64,000 nt of DNA from Ruegeria sp. ANG-S4 (GCF_000814005.1 NZ_JWLK01000002.1:310001-374000), one strand, 5' to 3'; positions 44,693-54,553 are shown, numbered from the stretch's first letter. Translations and numbers: made by a program. Notes: generated by a model not told the origin, from the sequence alone.

Positions 44693-45172
44693 GTATTTAG
44701 TAGCTTTGGGGGAGAATCACGTGTCCACACCAATTACGGAACAACTGCATCAAGACGCGTACGGGCTCGACACCAAACCGCTGGTCGAGATCGCCGAGCT
44801 TTTGGCGCAGGCTCGGGCAGCTGCGTCCACTGCCCCGATGGGCGCACTCAATGAGATTTGCGCCGGAGCGACATCTATGGCGAACACGATACGGTCCGTT
44901 GGCGTGCTACGTTACCTGGCAGCGGGATCGTCTGGCCTCATGGCTTCTGCAAACGCGGTCGAGCTTGATTGGACGTTCTCGATCCCAAGCGCGAAAACTC
45001 GCATCCATATGGCAGGCGGGCTACCCACGACGGCGGAAATGCCGGGCGACGTGTAAGAAGGCATGGCATGATGATGAACCTGCGGGCAGACAACGATAAG
45101 CTGCGCGCTCGGGCCGACGTCTGCGTTGATCCTACAGCTATATTCCTTGTGCCCTCGGGCTATGCGGATTGA
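44691..45172 (+). pseudogene. murQ: murQ remnant (N-acetylmuramic acid 6-phosphate etherase), frameshifted and truncated
   Basis: The frame from 44691 to 45056 encodes 121 residues that match the first third of MurQ: an early TE, then LRYLAAGSSGLMASANAVEL against the family GRLIYLGAGTSGRLGILDA-type SIS motif, then TFSIP and MAGG. The family Arg in the GTSGR motif is Leu here. A stop ends this frame, but the +2 frame continues with [19 protein letters not shown], resembling the next MurQ segment (D-V-x-I-G-x-A-x-S-G), and stops at 45172, already inside the 3' end of the convergent ACR3 gene. The remaining half is absent. Functional MurQ is about 300 residues. Confidence 0.72.
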
Positions 45173-46173
45173 AAGCGTGTGCGCGTTCGGTTTGCAAATG
45201 CCACCAAAGACAACATCACGGGAACTTCGACCAGAACGCCAACGACCGTTGCCAAAGCAGCCCCCGAGTGCAACCCGAACAGGCTGATCGCCACGGCTAC
45301 CGCCAACTCAAAGAAATTGGATGTGCCGATCATTGCGCAGGGCGCTGCGATACGGTGGGGCACATTCATGGCCCATGCCGCCCCATAGGCCAGCGCAAAG
45401 ATGCTGTAACTCTGGATTATTATTGGCACCGCAATCAGCACAATGACCAGTGGTTTTGCAATGATCGTTTCGCCTTGAAGTCCAAACAGGATTACGACGG
45501 TCGCGATCAAACCCATGACAGACCACGGTTTAACCCGCGCCGAGAATGCATCAATCGCGCCTTGCGACCCCAACCACCGGCGCGTGATCAATCCTGCAAT
45601 CAGTGGCAACACCACGTACAGTACTGTTGCCAAAACCAATGTCTGCCACGGCACCGAGATTTCTGTGACGCCCAGCAGGAAAGCCACGATAGGGGCAAAG
45701 GCCACAACCATGATCAGGTCGTTCACGGACACCTGCACCAGAGTGTAGGTCGCGTCGCCATTGGTCAGTTGCGACCAGACGAAGACCATGGCGGTACAAG
45801 GGGCTGCACCCAAAAGGATCAGACCTGCGGTGTATTGCGCAGCGTCTTCGGGCTGAATCCAAGGCGCAAAAACATAATCGAAGAACAACACCGCCAGTAG
45901 CGCCATTGTGAACGGTTTGATCAACCAATTCACGACGAGCGTAACAATCAAACCCTTGGGTTGACGCGCCACGCCGGCCACCGCGCCGAAATCCACACTC
46001 ACCATCATGGGGTAGACCATCGCCCAGATCAGAACAGCGACCACCAGATTGACACTTGCGATCTCGGCCGATGCAACAAGTCCGACCAGCCCCGGCGCGG
46101 CAAGCCCGATCAATATGCCGCCGATCATGGCCAGCGCAATCCAGACGGTCAGGTAGCGTTCGAAGATGCTCAC
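45160..46173 (-). CDS. acr3: ACR3-family arsenite efflux permease
   Basis: A 337-residue transporter with ten hydrophobic spans and the conserved thiolate of ACR3, C126 in [15 protein letters not shown], needed for arsenite extrusion. It exports As(III) from the cytoplasm using the proton gradient. It is the last gene of the arsenic operon and overlaps arsJ by four bases. Its 3' end abuts the murQ remnant, marking a probable recombination boundary. Confidence 0.92.
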   Translation of the reverse strand: MSIFERYLTVWIALAMIGGILIGLAAPGLVGLVASAEIASVNLVVAVLIWAMVYPMMVSVDFGAVAGVARQPKGLIVTLVVNWLIKPFTMALLAVLFFDYVFAPWIQPEDAAQYTAGLILLGAAPCTAMVFVWSQLTNGDATYTLVQVSVNDLIMVVAFAPIVAFLLGVTEISVPWQTLVLATVLYVVLPLIAGLITRRWLGSQGAIDAFSARVKPWSVMGLIATVVILFGLQGETIIAKPLVIVLIAVPIIIQSYSIFALAYGAAWAMNVPHRIAAPCAMIGTSNFFELAVAVAISLFGLHSGAALATVVGVLVEVPVMLSLVAFANRTRTRFQSA

Positions 46174-47435
46174 GAATATGCCTCATGTGTTTGGTCGGAC
46201 AGCTTGCCCGACGTCAGCGCAGCAAGCGCGACCATGATGGCGGCAGTGCCAAGAACCATTGGAAGACCACCGACTTGATAGGTCAGGCCAGACAATACGG
46301 TGCCCAGAAGACGTCCCGCCGCGTTGGCCATGTAGTAAAAGCCGACATCCATTGTCACGCGCTCGGATTTGGTAAAGGCAAGGATCAGGTAGGAATGCAG
46401 CGATGAATTGATCGCGAAGATCGCACCAAACACCAATAAACCCAGAACCAAAGTGACTGTCAGCCACGTCTGGGGACCATTGGACAACAGCGCCGCGAAC
46501 GTCAGCGCAGCCGGCACACAGAGCAATGCCACTGCCCAACTGCGGGCTGCGCGGATCAGGTCACTTTCGCTGCGCTCCGCGGCGCGCAGGACTTTGGGCG
46601 CGCTGGCCTGAATAGCCCCGTAAAGTATGATCCAGACGGCCATGAAGCTGCCGATCAAAAAGAAAGCCGCGCGGTTGCTCTCCTCGGTGCCGTCCGACAG
46701 AACCGCGTAAAAATAGATTGGTATGCCGACGACAAACCAAACGTCCCGAGCGCCGAACAGGAAGACCCGCGCCGCCGACAGCCAGTTGACATTGGCGGAC
46801 TTGGAAAACACCTCGGAAAACTTCGCGCCCTTGCGCCCTTTTGGCAAACCCGGCGGCATAAACACAATGACGGCTGCAAGGATCGCGGCCAGGACGATCG
46901 CCATCAGCAGAACGGCCCAGACAAATCCCAGCGTCGCCAATAGGCCAGCACCCAGAAGAAAGCCAAGGCCTTTGACTGCGTTCTTGGACCCGGTCAGAAC
47001 GGCAACCCAGCGAAACAGCCCGCCACCTTCGGTCGGGGCCAACAGTTTAACGGCCGATTTCGAGGACATTTTGGCCAAGTCTTTGGCGACGCCGCTGGCC
47101 CCTTGCACGATCATCACGAAGGCGACGGATACGCCGATCGCCCAATTCGGGTCGAGTTGTGTCAGTGCCAGCAGCGCAACAACCTGCAGCCCGAGCCCGG
47201 CATATAGTGTCGACGTCAATCCGAACCGCGCGGCGATCCAACCTGCGGTCAGATTGGTTGCCATCCCGGCAATTTCGTAAAGAACAAACAGATAGGCCAA
47301 CTGCACCGGCGAAAAGCCCAGAGTATGAAAGTGCAGCAACACCAACATCCTGAGCGCCCCGTCCGTCAGCATAAAGGCCCAATAAGCCGCCGTTACGGCG
47401 ATATAGGCGGACAGACCGTCGGGCTTTCCGCTCAC
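46170..47435 (-). CDS. arsJ: ArsJ organoarsenical efflux transporter (MFS)
   Basis: A 421-residue major-facilitator protein with about twelve spans. The N-terminal [20 protein letters not shown] and the [16 protein letters not shown] segment are typical of ArsJ. ArsJ exports 1-arseno-3-phosphoglycerate, the unstable product made from arsenate by a dedicated GAPDH, giving arsenate resistance without reduction. The GAPDH gene is directly upstream with a four-base overlap, the known arsJ arrangement. Confidence 0.92.
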   Translation of the reverse strand: MSGKPDGLSAYIAVTAAYWAFMLTDGALRMLVLLHFHTLGFSPVQLAYLFVLYEIAGMATNLTAGWIAARFGLTSTLYAGLGLQVVALLALTQLDPNWAIGVSVAFVMIVQGASGVAKDLAKMSSKSAVKLLAPTEGGGLFRWVAVLTGSKNAVKGLGFLLGAGLLATLGFVWAVLLMAIVLAAILAAVIVFMPPGLPKGRKGAKFSEVFSKSANVNWLSAARVFLFGARDVWFVVGIPIYFYAVLSDGTEESNRAAFFLIGSFMAVWIILYGAIQASAPKVLRAAERSESDLIRAARSWAVALLCVPAALTFAALLSNGPQTWLTVTLVLGLLVFGAIFAINSSLHSYLILAFTKSERVTMDVGFYYMANAAGRLLGTVLSGLTYQVGGLPMVLGTAAIMVALAALTSGKLSDQTHEAYS

Positions 47436-48430
47436 AACGAGGCCCCGACCATCAGCGCGACGTCGACAAGACGATGCGCGTATCCCATTTCATTGTCGTA
47501 CCAAGCGTAGATTTTGATCTGTGTTCCGTTCACCACCATTGTCGATGGCGCATCAACGATCGAAGACCGTGGATCATTGGTGTAATCGGTCGATACCAAC
47601 GGGCGGGTTTCGTAGCCCAGTATCCCTTTTAGGTCGCCGTCCGCAGCAGTTTTGAATAGCGCGTTAACCTCATCGACCGTCGTTTCACGCTCGACCTCAA
47701 AAACGCAATCGGTCAGTGAAGCATTCAACAGGGGAACGCGAACCGCATGGCCGTTCAAACGCCCTGTCAATTCCGGATAGATCAGCGTTATTGCCGTTGC
47801 AGAACCAGTGGTTGTCGGGATCAGCGAGTTCAACGCCGAACGGGCGCGGCGCAAGTCTTTGGCCGGTCGATCGACGATCGTCTGCGTGTTGGTGACGTCA
47901 TGGATCGTCGTCATTGAACCGTGGCGAATACCCAGGTTTTCGTGGAGGACTTTGACAACAGGTGCCAGACAGTTCGTCGTGCACGATGCCGCCGTCACGA
48001 TGTTGTGCGTCGCGGGATCGTAGGCGTGTTCATTGACGCCGATCACGATGTTCGCGGTCGGACCGTCCTTGACCGGGGCCGAAACGACAACTTTTTTGAC
48101 ACCGGCCTCAAAGTAAGGGGCCAGCTTAGCCTCGGTCTTGAACACACCTGTACAGTCGATCACGACATCCACACCCTCCAGTGGAAGGGCGTTCAGGTCC
48201 TTAGTGCCGATGAACGGCAGGCGCGTCCCGTCCACCGTAACGCTGTCCGGGCCATGCTGGAAATCAGCGTCCCAACGCCCATGCACAGTGTCAAATTCCA
48301 GCAAGTGGGCATGCATCTCGGGGTCACCTACCCCATCATTGATCCAGGCGATGTCCACGCCTTTTTCCAGCAACGGCTTCAGGGCCAGTTTTCCCATGCG
48401 GCCCAGGCCGTTAACAGCGTAGGTGGTCAT
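47432..48430 (-). CDS. ArsJ-associated glyceraldehyde-3-phosphate dehydrogenase
   Basis: A 332-residue GAPDH with NAD motif [11 protein letters not shown] and active-site AASCTTNC (C150), His in the [12 protein letters not shown] region and the usual C-terminal [14 protein letters not shown]. Ars-operon GAPDHs turn glyceraldehyde 3-phosphate plus arsenate into 1-arseno-3-phosphoglycerate for ArsJ. It overlaps both the ArsR-ArsC gene and arsJ by four bases. A housekeeping glycolytic role is unlikely given this coupling. Confidence 0.92.
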   Translation of the reverse strand: MTTYAVNGLGRMGKLALKPLLEKGVDIAWINDGVGDPEMHAHLLEFDTVHGRWDADFQHGPDSVTVDGTRLPFIGTKDLNALPLEGVDVVIDCTGVFKTEAKLAPYFEAGVKKVVVSAPVKDGPTANIVIGVNEHAYDPATHNIVTAASCTTNCLAPVVKVLHENLGIRHGSMTTIHDVTNTQTIVDRPAKDLRRARSALNSLIPTTTGSATAITLIYPELTGRLNGHAVRVPLLNASLTDCVFEVERETTVDEVNALFKTAADGDLKGILGYETRPLVSTDYTNDPRSSIVDAPSTMVVNGTQIKIYAWYDNEMGYAHRLVDVALMVGASL

Positions 48431-49260
48431 TTCGCATCCTCAAAGTTTTCCCGACCGATGTCATCAACGGCGGATTGCAAAGCGATCCGGTCCAGGCTTT
48501 CCACTGGCAATGACGTGAAGGCCTGAATCCGACGCTTGAGCGCGCCATAGGCATTTTGGAAAGCCAGACTCTTTTCGGCATCCGTTCCTTCTGCTTTGAC
48601 CGGGTCTTCCATCCCCCAGTGGCCGCTGATCGGTTGACCGTCCCAAGCGGGGCATTCTTCGTTCGCGGCCTTGTTGCAGACGGTAAACACGAAATCCAAT
48701 TCCGGCGCTTCGGGACCGGAAAACTCGGCAACGTTTTTGGACCGCAGCAGATCGGTGTCATGCCCCTTGTCTTTCAAAACCTGCAGGGCGAATGGGTTCA
48801 GTTCCGAATAGGGCTGCGTACCTGCCGAATAGACGTTGAACCGATCGCCGGCGATGTCCCGCAGCAAGGACTCGGCAAAAATGGAACGCGCTGAATTACC
48901 GACACAGATGAACAGTACATTGAACTTCCGATCTGTCATTTTGTCTTTTCCTTGCTCCTGGGGCATGCAGATATCAGGACGACCACGGCAACAATCGTTC
49001 AGCAAAAATCCCAGCATTTGCTGCACGTTTTTCAACTCGACAGAATAAAGCAGCGATGTGCCCGACCGCTCTTGAACAACAAGGCCGGACCGCTGCAACG
49101 CGTTGAGATAGTTGGACAAAGTGCTGGGCTTGATGTCGAGCGCGTCAGCCAGGTCGCCAGCCGCCACACGGTCAGGAATGCGACGCATGAGCATTCTAAA
49201 GACCGAAAGACGTTGCGGGTGACCAAGTGTGGCGAGTTGATTCGATACCGTATTTTCCAT
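48427..49260 (-). CDS. ArsR-ArsC fusion (arsenic-responsive repressor plus arsenate reductase)
   Basis: A 277-residue fusion. Residues about 1-95 are an ArsR/SmtB winged helix ([20 protein letters not shown]), with C90, C91 and C98 just after it as candidate As(III) ligands. Residues about 110-277 are a low-molecular-weight-phosphatase-type arsenate reductase with the CX5R loop C119-VGNSA-R125 and the [17 protein letters not shown] region. It would sense arsenite, repress the operon and reduce arsenate to arsenite for ACR3. An internal ATG at codon 108 (base 48939) has AAGGA upstream and could yield free ArsC. First gene of the arsenic operon. Confidence 0.9.
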   Translation of the reverse strand: MENTVSNQLATLGHPQRLSVFRMLMRRIPDRVAAGDLADALDIKPSTLSNYLNALQRSGLVVQERSGTSLLYSVELKNVQQMLGFLLNDCCRGRPDICMPQEQGKDKMTDRKFNVLFICVGNSARSIFAESLLRDIAGDRFNVYSAGTQPYSELNPFALQVLKDKGHDTDLLRSKNVAEFSGPEAPELDFVFTVCNKAANEECPAWDGQPISGHWGMEDPVKAEGTDAEKSLAFQNAYGALKRRIQAFTSLPVESLDRIALQSAVDDIGRENFEDAK

Positions 49261-49384
49261 ATTTCATGGATTATGGAATTAATAAGCATCCGTCAATCGC
49301 GTTCCCGGTCAATTTTCCCAGGAAACTAATCGCAACCGACAACCGCAGAGACAGCCCGCGCATGGGCCGCTGGGACCAACGTCG

Positions 49385-50167
49385 TCAGAGGTTCACGCAC
49401 ACGCCCTCGTCGGGGTGTTTGAACCCAAGTCTTTCCAGCGTCGTCATTGCCGTCTTGCGCCACCGATCTCTCAGGACCCGGTTTTCGGTACGGCGAAGAC
49501 CGAGAGATTTCAGGAGCTCGAACCTTCTCGGATCGTCGCCGCCAAAAGACACGGCCACCCGCGGCCACCAATAATTGATCGAACGCTGAACTTGGTCCGC
49601 ATCGCCATTTTCAATCAGCTTCACCGCGCCTTCCAATGCCAACTCACCGTGATGCGCCTCGACAGGCGCGATGGTCCGAAAGGCTTCGGCCAAGGGTTGA
49701 TAGGATATCGTCGAATATTCAGCCAGTTGTTCGACAACCGCTTGGCTCATCAAAAGGTTCATGATCACAGCATCTGTCCAGCCGACAAAGGGATAGTTGA
49801 ATACCGCAAGGCGCATATCATGCTCGGATCGGGACGCGCCGATATCCGCATCCCGCGCTAACCGCGCGGTCCAAGGATGGTGGTTGGCGTACCGTTCGGT
49901 ATCTGCACCGAACTCTCCCATGATGCTCAGAACACGATAGGCATCGTCTGTTTTTTCCAAAACGATTTTGGCGGCCGCAATCCGTTCCTTGATCCCCGGC
50001 CCAAGGTTTATGATGTCAGCAAATCCCGCAGCCCCGGCCAATTCACTGTCCACGAAGGTGGCCATCAGCTTCATCAACTCCGCACGATAGCGCGGCGGAA
50101 CGTTATAGGGGTTGGTCAGCACACCGCCTGCGGCCAGATAGCTGTCGAGAGTCATAGTTTCGCTCAT
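49385..50167 (-). CDS. PaaA/PaaC-like ferritin-fold protein at the end of the paa operon
   Basis: A 260-residue protein (start 50167, preceded by GAGGGTGATGGA; the frame to 50329 lies in paaE). It aligns with PaaA over the diiron helices: SELAG (E42) with HSEIVG (E56 of PaaA), LEKTDD (E71, D74) with DEAGHG (E86, H89), FNYPFVGWTDAV with [12 protein letters not shown], and VEAHHGE (E170, H173) with EESFHQ (E169, H172). One ligand His is replaced by Asp. It may be a divergent oxygenase subunit or a regulatory/chaperone subunit of the PaaABC complex. It follows paaE by 11 bases. Name and function are unassigned. Confidence 0.8.
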   Translation of the reverse strand: MSETMTLDSYLAAGGVLTNPYNVPPRYRAELMKLMATFVDSELAGAAGFADIINLGPGIKERIAAAKIVLEKTDDAYRVLSIMGEFGADTERYANHHPWTARLARDADIGASRSEHDMRLAVFNYPFVGWTDAVIMNLLMSQAVVEQLAEYSTISYQPLAEAFRTIAPVEAHHGELALEGAVKLIENGDADQVQRSINYWWPRVAVSFGGDDPRRFELLKSLGLRRTENRVLRDRWRKTAMTTLERLGFKHPDEGVCVNL

Positions 50168-50178
50168 TCCATCACCCT

Positions 50179-51252
50179 CTACTGATCGTAATCCACGATC
50201 ACGCGGTCTGAAAGGGGATACGCCTGACAACTCAGGACATAGCCCTTTTCGACCTCGTAATCCTCGAGCGCATGGTTGGCGAGCATCTCGACCTCGCCCT
50301 CCAGCACCCGGCAGCGGCATGTCGAACACACACCTGCTTTACAGGCAAAAGGGGCGTCCATGGCGTTTTCCAATGCGGCATCAAGAATTGAGACGTCTTT
50401 GGGGATCGTCAGCGATTGTGTCGCCCCATCCAGAGTAATCGACGCGTTGGTCTGGTTCTTTTGCGTGCCCGGCTTTGCTGAATTTGCTTTCCGCCGCGCG
50501 CGACCGGGCTGGGCGCTGGCAAAGAGTTCGAACTTTATCTGGCGCTCTTCCAGCCCGTGATCACGCAGGGCGGCGGCAATGCCCAGCATCATCGGCTCGG
50601 GCCCGCATATGAACGCGGTGTCGACACTGTTGATATCGACCCATCGCTCGAACAACTCCGCGCATTTTTCCTGCGTGACCAATCCGGTGAAAAGGTCGAT
50701 ATCCTGACTATCCGTTTCGAGGATATGGATCACGTTCAAGCGATCCATATAAAGGTTCTTGAGGTCTTCCAATTCCTCACGAAACATAATCGTGTTTACG
50801 GCCTTGTTGGCGTAAATAAGCGTAAAGCGGCATTGCGGTTCACGCGCCAGCGTCGTCTTGAGGATCGACAAAACCGGCGTAATTCCCGACCCTCCTGCAA
50901 AACCCAGATACCGCTTTTCGGCTGCGCCCTCAATCGGCGCATGGAAACTGCCCATCGGGGGCATCGCCTGCACAACGTCCCCGACCGCAAGTTCAGTGTT
51001 CGCCCACCCGGAAAAGGCACCGCCTTCGACGCGTTTGATCCCGACCTGCAGCACACCATCATCCTTTCCTGCGCAGATCGAGTAGGATCGGCGCAACTCT
51101 TCCCCATCGAATTCCTTGCGAAAGGTCAGGTATTGACCGGCGATAAAATCGAACGCATCTGCTGCGCCGTTGACCGGCTCCAGCGTCACAACCACCGCGT
51201 CACGGATGGTTTTGTGAATGTCTGTAACCTTCAGGTCGTGAAAACGTGCCAT
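50179..51252 (-). CDS. paaE: Phenylacetyl-CoA epoxidase reductase subunit
   Basis: A 357-residue reductase. The N-terminal two-thirds is an FNR-like FAD and NADPH module (LRRSYSICAGKDDG; GFAGGSGITPVLSILKTTL). The C-terminus is a plant-type 2Fe-2S ferredoxin domain with the C-x4-C-x2-C cluster in CKAGVCSTCRCRV plus a later Cys in YVLSCQAYP. It passes electrons from NADPH to the PaaA diiron centre. It follows paaD by 13 bases in the paaABCDE operon. Confidence 0.95.
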   Translation of the reverse strand: MARFHDLKVTDIHKTIRDAVVVTLEPVNGAADAFDFIAGQYLTFRKEFDGEELRRSYSICAGKDDGVLQVGIKRVEGGAFSGWANTELAVGDVVQAMPPMGSFHAPIEGAAEKRYLGFAGGSGITPVLSILKTTLAREPQCRFTLIYANKAVNTIMFREELEDLKNLYMDRLNVIHILETDSQDIDLFTGLVTQEKCAELFERWVDINSVDTAFICGPEPMMLGIAAALRDHGLEERQIKFELFASAQPGRARRKANSAKPGTQKNQTNASITLDGATQSLTIPKDVSILDAALENAMDAPFACKAGVCSTCRCRVLEGEVEMLANHALEDYEVEKGYVLSCQAYPLSDRVIVDYDQ

Positions 51253-51265
51253 CCGGTGCTCCTCT

Positions 51266-51727
51266 TCAGATGCATTTGAAATAGTCGAAAGGTTCCAGAC
51301 AGTCGGTGCAGCGCCAATGGGCCTTGCACGGGGTGGAACCGAACTGGCTCACCTTTTCGACTGCTCCGCTTCCGCAATGCGGGCACCGGTCGGGGCCGCC
51401 CGCCGGTTGGGGAGGTGCGATCCCGAATTCTTCAAGCCGGGCGCGTCCTTTTTCGCTGAGCCAGTCGGTCGTCCACGCTGGCGCGATACTGGTTTCGATC
51501 CGAACATCATCAATCCCGCGATCCCGCAGCGCGGTTTCAATATCCATACTGATGACAGAGGTTGCAGGGCAGCCGGAATAGGTTGGCGTCACCGTCACTT
51601 TCAGCGTCTCGGCATCCCAGCGCACGTCGCGTACAATGCCCAGATCAACCACTGAAATCACCGGAATTTCCGGATCGGGCACCGCGTCCAGCCAACTCCA
51701 GATCTGATCGGTAGAAGCGCGCACCAT
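51266..51727 (-). CDS. paaD: PaaD, Fe-S assembly factor for phenylacetyl-CoA epoxidase
   Basis: A DUF59/MIP18-type protein: PDPEIPVISVVDLGIVRDV and the TYSGCPATSVI motif (reactive Cys), followed by a C-terminal zinc-ribbon-like CPHC and CTDC pair. PaaD is needed for maturation of the PaaE iron-sulfur cluster or the complex. The ATG at 51727, just after the paaC stop, gives 153 residues, close to known PaaD; an in-frame start at 51769 inside paaC would give 167. Confidence 0.92.
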   Translation of the reverse strand: MVRASTDQIWSWLDAVPDPEIPVISVVDLGIVRDVRWDAETLKVTVTPTYSGCPATSVISMDIETALRDRGIDDVRIETSIAPAWTTDWLSEKGRARLEEFGIAPPQPAGGPDRCPHCGSGAVEKVSQFGSTPCKAHWRCTDCLEPFDYFKCI

Positions 51728-51732
51728 GTCAC

Positions 51733-52491
51733 CTACCAACTGGCCCCCGGGTACGCGCGTTGCAGCCATTGCATCTGAGTCAGCAGATGCCCCAAATGCT
51801 CGGTGTGCATCCGTCCGTCGCGTCCGCCTTTATGGGCAAAACGGTTGTCCGGGATCGTCAGCGTCGCCTCGGTCAGAACCTTGCCAACCAAGGCGTCATA
51901 TTCGTCGCGCAAATCTGCCGGGTCGGGCGCGATAGCAGCCGCCGCCATCTGTTCGTCCACCGCGTCACAAGCAAACATCTCTCCGACGTACGGCCAAAGG
52001 TAATCCAATGCCGCCTGCATCCGGGCATGGCTTTCGTCGGTCCCGTCGCCCAATCCGACAACTGTATCGCTTGACCGTTCGAGGTGATAAGCCACTTCCT
52101 TGCTCGCTTTCGCGGCAATTGCGGCGACGCGATCATCCGACGATTTGATCAACCGCCCCAACATGATCGAATGCCACGCATCAAACAGAAACTGTCGCAT
52201 AATCGTGCGGCCAAAGTCTCCGTTTGGAACCTCGACCAGCAACACGTTGCGGAAATCCCAGGCGTCACGGAGGTAGGCCAGATCATCGGCGGACTTGCCG
52301 CCATCGACCTCACCAGCGAGGGCAAGCCACATCTGGGTTTGGCCGATCAGGTCCAACGCTGTATTGGCCAGCGCAATATCTTCTTCCAGAACCGGCGCAT
52401 GCCCACACCATTCGCTGACGCGGTGCCCAAGGATCAGGGTGTTGTCGCCCATTCTGAGCAGGAACTGCTTAAACGCCTCGTCGCTTGTCAT
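51733..52491 (-). CDS. paaC: Phenylacetyl-CoA epoxidase structural subunit PaaC
   Basis: A 252-residue ferritin-fold protein without the full diiron site, which scaffolds PaaA in the epoxidase complex. Recognisable by LGHRVSEWCGHAPVLEEDIA, LANTALDLIGQ, and KEVAYHLERSSDTVVGLGDG in outline. Its ATG overlaps the paaB stop by four bases. Confidence 0.95.
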   Translation of the reverse strand: MTSDEAFKQFLLRMGDNTLILGHRVSEWCGHAPVLEEDIALANTALDLIGQTQMWLALAGEVDGGKSADDLAYLRDAWDFRNVLLVEVPNGDFGRTIMRQFLFDAWHSIMLGRLIKSSDDRVAAIAAKASKEVAYHLERSSDTVVGLGDGTDESHARMQAALDYLWPYVGEMFACDAVDEQMAAAAIAPDPADLRDEYDALVGKVLTEATLTIPDNRFAHKGGRDGRMHTEHLGHLLTQMQWLQRAYPGASW

Positions 52492-52775
52492 CACATGGCC
52501 CCCACGTCATCTGGAATGTCGAAAAAGGTCGGGTGACGATAGACCTTGCTTTCGCTCGGCTCATACAGCGGGCCTTTGTCGCTGGGTGAAGACGCGGAAA
52601 TGTTGTTTGCCTCGACCACCCAGATCGAAACGCCCTCGTTGCGGCGCGTGTAAACGTCGCGTGCATTCTTGATTGCCATCTCTGCGTCGGGAGCATGCAG
52701 CGAGCCCACGTGACGATGGCTCATTCCATGCTGGCCTCGGATGAAAACTTCCCAAAGGGGCCACTCGTTTTTCAT
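52491..52775 (-). CDS. paaB: Phenylacetyl-CoA epoxidase subunit PaaB
   Basis: A 94-residue PaaB subunit: MKNEWPLWEVFIRGQHGMSH at the start and VYRHPTFFDIP near the end are family hallmarks. It bridges PaaAC heterodimers. The frame extends upstream to 52982 within paaA, but the ATG at 52775 with AGGGAGGAAA before it is clear. It follows paaA by 22 bases. Confidence 0.95.
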   Translation of the reverse strand: MKNEWPLWEVFIRGQHGMSHRHVGSLHAPDAEMAIKNARDVYTRRNEGVSIWVVEANNISASSPSDKGPLYEPSESKVYRHPTFFDIPDDVGAM

Positions 52776-52797
52776 TTGGTTTCCTCCCTGGGTAATT

Positions 52798-53775
52798 CTA
52801 TTCCGCCGCCACCTTGCCAGCGCGTTTCTTCTTTGCGTGGGCCAACAATCCGTCGCGCACCCATTGTCCGTCGTCCCATGCTTTGTTTCGCGCGGCCAGC
52901 CGATCCACATTGCAGGGACCGTTTCCCTTGATGACGTCGAAAAATTCGGCCCAATCCGGCTCGGAAAAGTCGTAGTGGCCACGATCCTCGTTCCACTTGA
53001 GCTGCGGGTCGGGGATGGTCAGGCCAAGATACTCGGCCTGCGGTACGGTCTGGTCGACAAATTTCTGGCGCAGCTCATCATTCGTGTTCATCTTGATTTT
53101 CCACGCCATGGATTGAGCCGAATGGACCGAGTCCTTGTCAGAGGGTCCAAACATCATCAGTGACGGGTACCAAAATCGGTTGAGCGCATCCTGCGCCATT
53201 CTCCGCTGTTCCGCGGTGCCCTCGGCCATCTTACGGATCGCGTCATAACCTTGGCGCTGATGAAAGCTCTCTTCCTTGCAAATGCGGATCATGGCCCGCG
53301 AATAAGGCCCATAGGACGTGCGTTGCAGCGGAACCTGATTCATGATCGCGGCCCCATCGACCAGCCACCCGACAGCACCGACATCCGCCCAGGTCAGAGT
53401 TGGATAGTTGAATATCGACGAATACTTCATACGACCGTCCAGCAGCATCTCTGTGATCTCGTCGCGGCTGACGCCCAGCGTCTCGGCGGCGCAATACAGG
53501 TACAACCCGTGCCCAGCCTCATCCTGAACCTTGGCAAGCAGGATCGCCTTGCGTTCCAAAGTCGGCGCGCGCGTGATCCAGTTTGCTTCGGGCAATTGCC
53601 CCACAATTTCGGAATGCGCGTGCTGTCCGATCTGACGGATCAGTGTTTTGCGGTACCCTTGCGGCATCCAGTCTTTCGGCTCGATCTTGATGTCGGCGTC
53701 AATTTTCGCCTGGAACTCGCCCAGCTTTGCGGGGTCCTCCTCTGTCGCCTCGGACTGAACCATCTGAGCGTACAT
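52798..53775 (-). CDS. paaA: Phenylacetyl-CoA epoxidase catalytic subunit PaaA
   Basis: A 325-residue diiron oxygenase that epoxidises the ring of phenylacetyl-CoA. Metal ligands are visible as E56 (HAHSE), E86 and H89 (DEAGHG), and E169 and H172 (KEESFH). Length is typical. First epoxidase gene of the operon, 23 bases after the HD-domain gene. Confidence 0.96.
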   Translation of the reverse strand: MYAQMVQSEATEEDPAKLGEFQAKIDADIKIEPKDWMPQGYRKTLIRQIGQHAHSEIVGQLPEANWITRAPTLERKAILLAKVQDEAGHGLYLYCAAETLGVSRDEITEMLLDGRMKYSSIFNYPTLTWADVGAVGWLVDGAAIMNQVPLQRTSYGPYSRAMIRICKEESFHQRQGYDAIRKMAEGTAEQRRMAQDALNRFWYPSLMMFGPSDKDSVHSAQSMAWKIKMNTNDELRQKFVDQTVPQAEYLGLTIPDPQLKWNEDRGHYDFSEPDWAEFFDVIKGNGPCNVDRLAARNKAWDDGQWVRDGLLAHAKKKRAGKVAAE

Positions 53776-53798
53776 CGTAACTCCTCCTGTCTGCGAGA

Positions 53799-54362
53799 TC
53801 AGAGCTTGAAGACGTGCCCAAGCACCCGCATGTTCCCCTTGAAAGCACTTCCACCAAGATCAGCAGCCAGCCGCTGCAAGACGCCGGCAAAACCATAGCT
53901 GGGAATGGCGGCTTCGACCGCTGCGACCTGGTCCCGCGTCAATCCCTTGCGTATCCTTCCGCCTGTCGCATCGATCCAATCCCCTTTGCGGCAGGCATTC
54001 ACGACGTCCGCATGCGGCCCGTGATACGGAGTGATCTTGTGATGCCAGTGAATGATATTGCGAAGCACCTCTGGGTCCAACCCCCAAGCATTCTGGGCGT
54101 TGTCCCGCAGCGCCAATTCTTCCGACGGCTCCAGGTAGGCCAGATCAGGCTTCGTCCAGAGGCCGATGTCGTGGTAGACGAAAGCGGTTTCGACCATTTT
54201 CCGATGCGCATCATTGCCACCAAGAAAGTGCATGGCATATGTGATGACCCGGTACACATGTCCACGGTAAGCCTTGAAGTCGTCCCCCAGCGCATCCTGA
54301 AATGGCTCGAACAAGCGTTCCACTGTCTCGCTCTGGTCAATGATCCGGATCTCGTCAGGCAA
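53799..54362 (-). CDS. HD-domain protein leading the paaABCDE operon
   Basis: A 187-residue HD-superfamily protein: H35 (AYRGHVYRV), H64-D65 (YHDIGLW) and later [11 protein letters not shown] supply a metal site typical of phosphohydrolases. It has no signal or membrane segment. It stands between the paa promoter region and paaA, 23 bases upstream of paaA, so it is co-transcribed. HD proteins hydrolyse phosphoesters or, in some diiron variants, act as oxygenases. The role in phenylacetate metabolism is unknown. Confidence 0.82.
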   Translation of the reverse strand: MPDEIRIIDQSETVERLFEPFQDALGDDFKAYRGHVYRVITYAMHFLGGNDAHRKMVETAFVYHDIGLWTKPDLAYLEPSEELALRDNAQNAWGLDPEVLRNIIHWHHKITPYHGPHADVVNACRKGDWIDATGGRIRKGLTRDQVAAVEAAIPSYGFAGVLQRLAADLGGSAFKGNMRVLGHVFKL

Positions 54363-54502
54363 GGTCTAACCTCCCCTGCAAGCCTCCGGGGATAAAGCCG
54401 CACCGATCATCCACCCGCAAAGCAGGTGCGCGAGGCGCTCTCATGCATGACAAGTGAATGCGTCTTTCCATTTATCCTCCCAAGCGCCGGGCATTGCAAT
54501 CT

Positions 54503-54516
54503 CGACCGGTTGGTCG
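54503..54516. promoter_or_regulatory. TetR-type operator candidate, paaA promoter
   Basis: CGACCGGTTGGTCG: near-palindrome (CGACCG arm against CGACCA). Shares the GACC core with the perfect site before paaZ. It lies about 140 bases upstream of the HD gene start. Confidence 0.45.
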
Positions 54517-54553
54517 GCTTATACTATGCGCGCCGACCCAAGGCAAGATTTAT

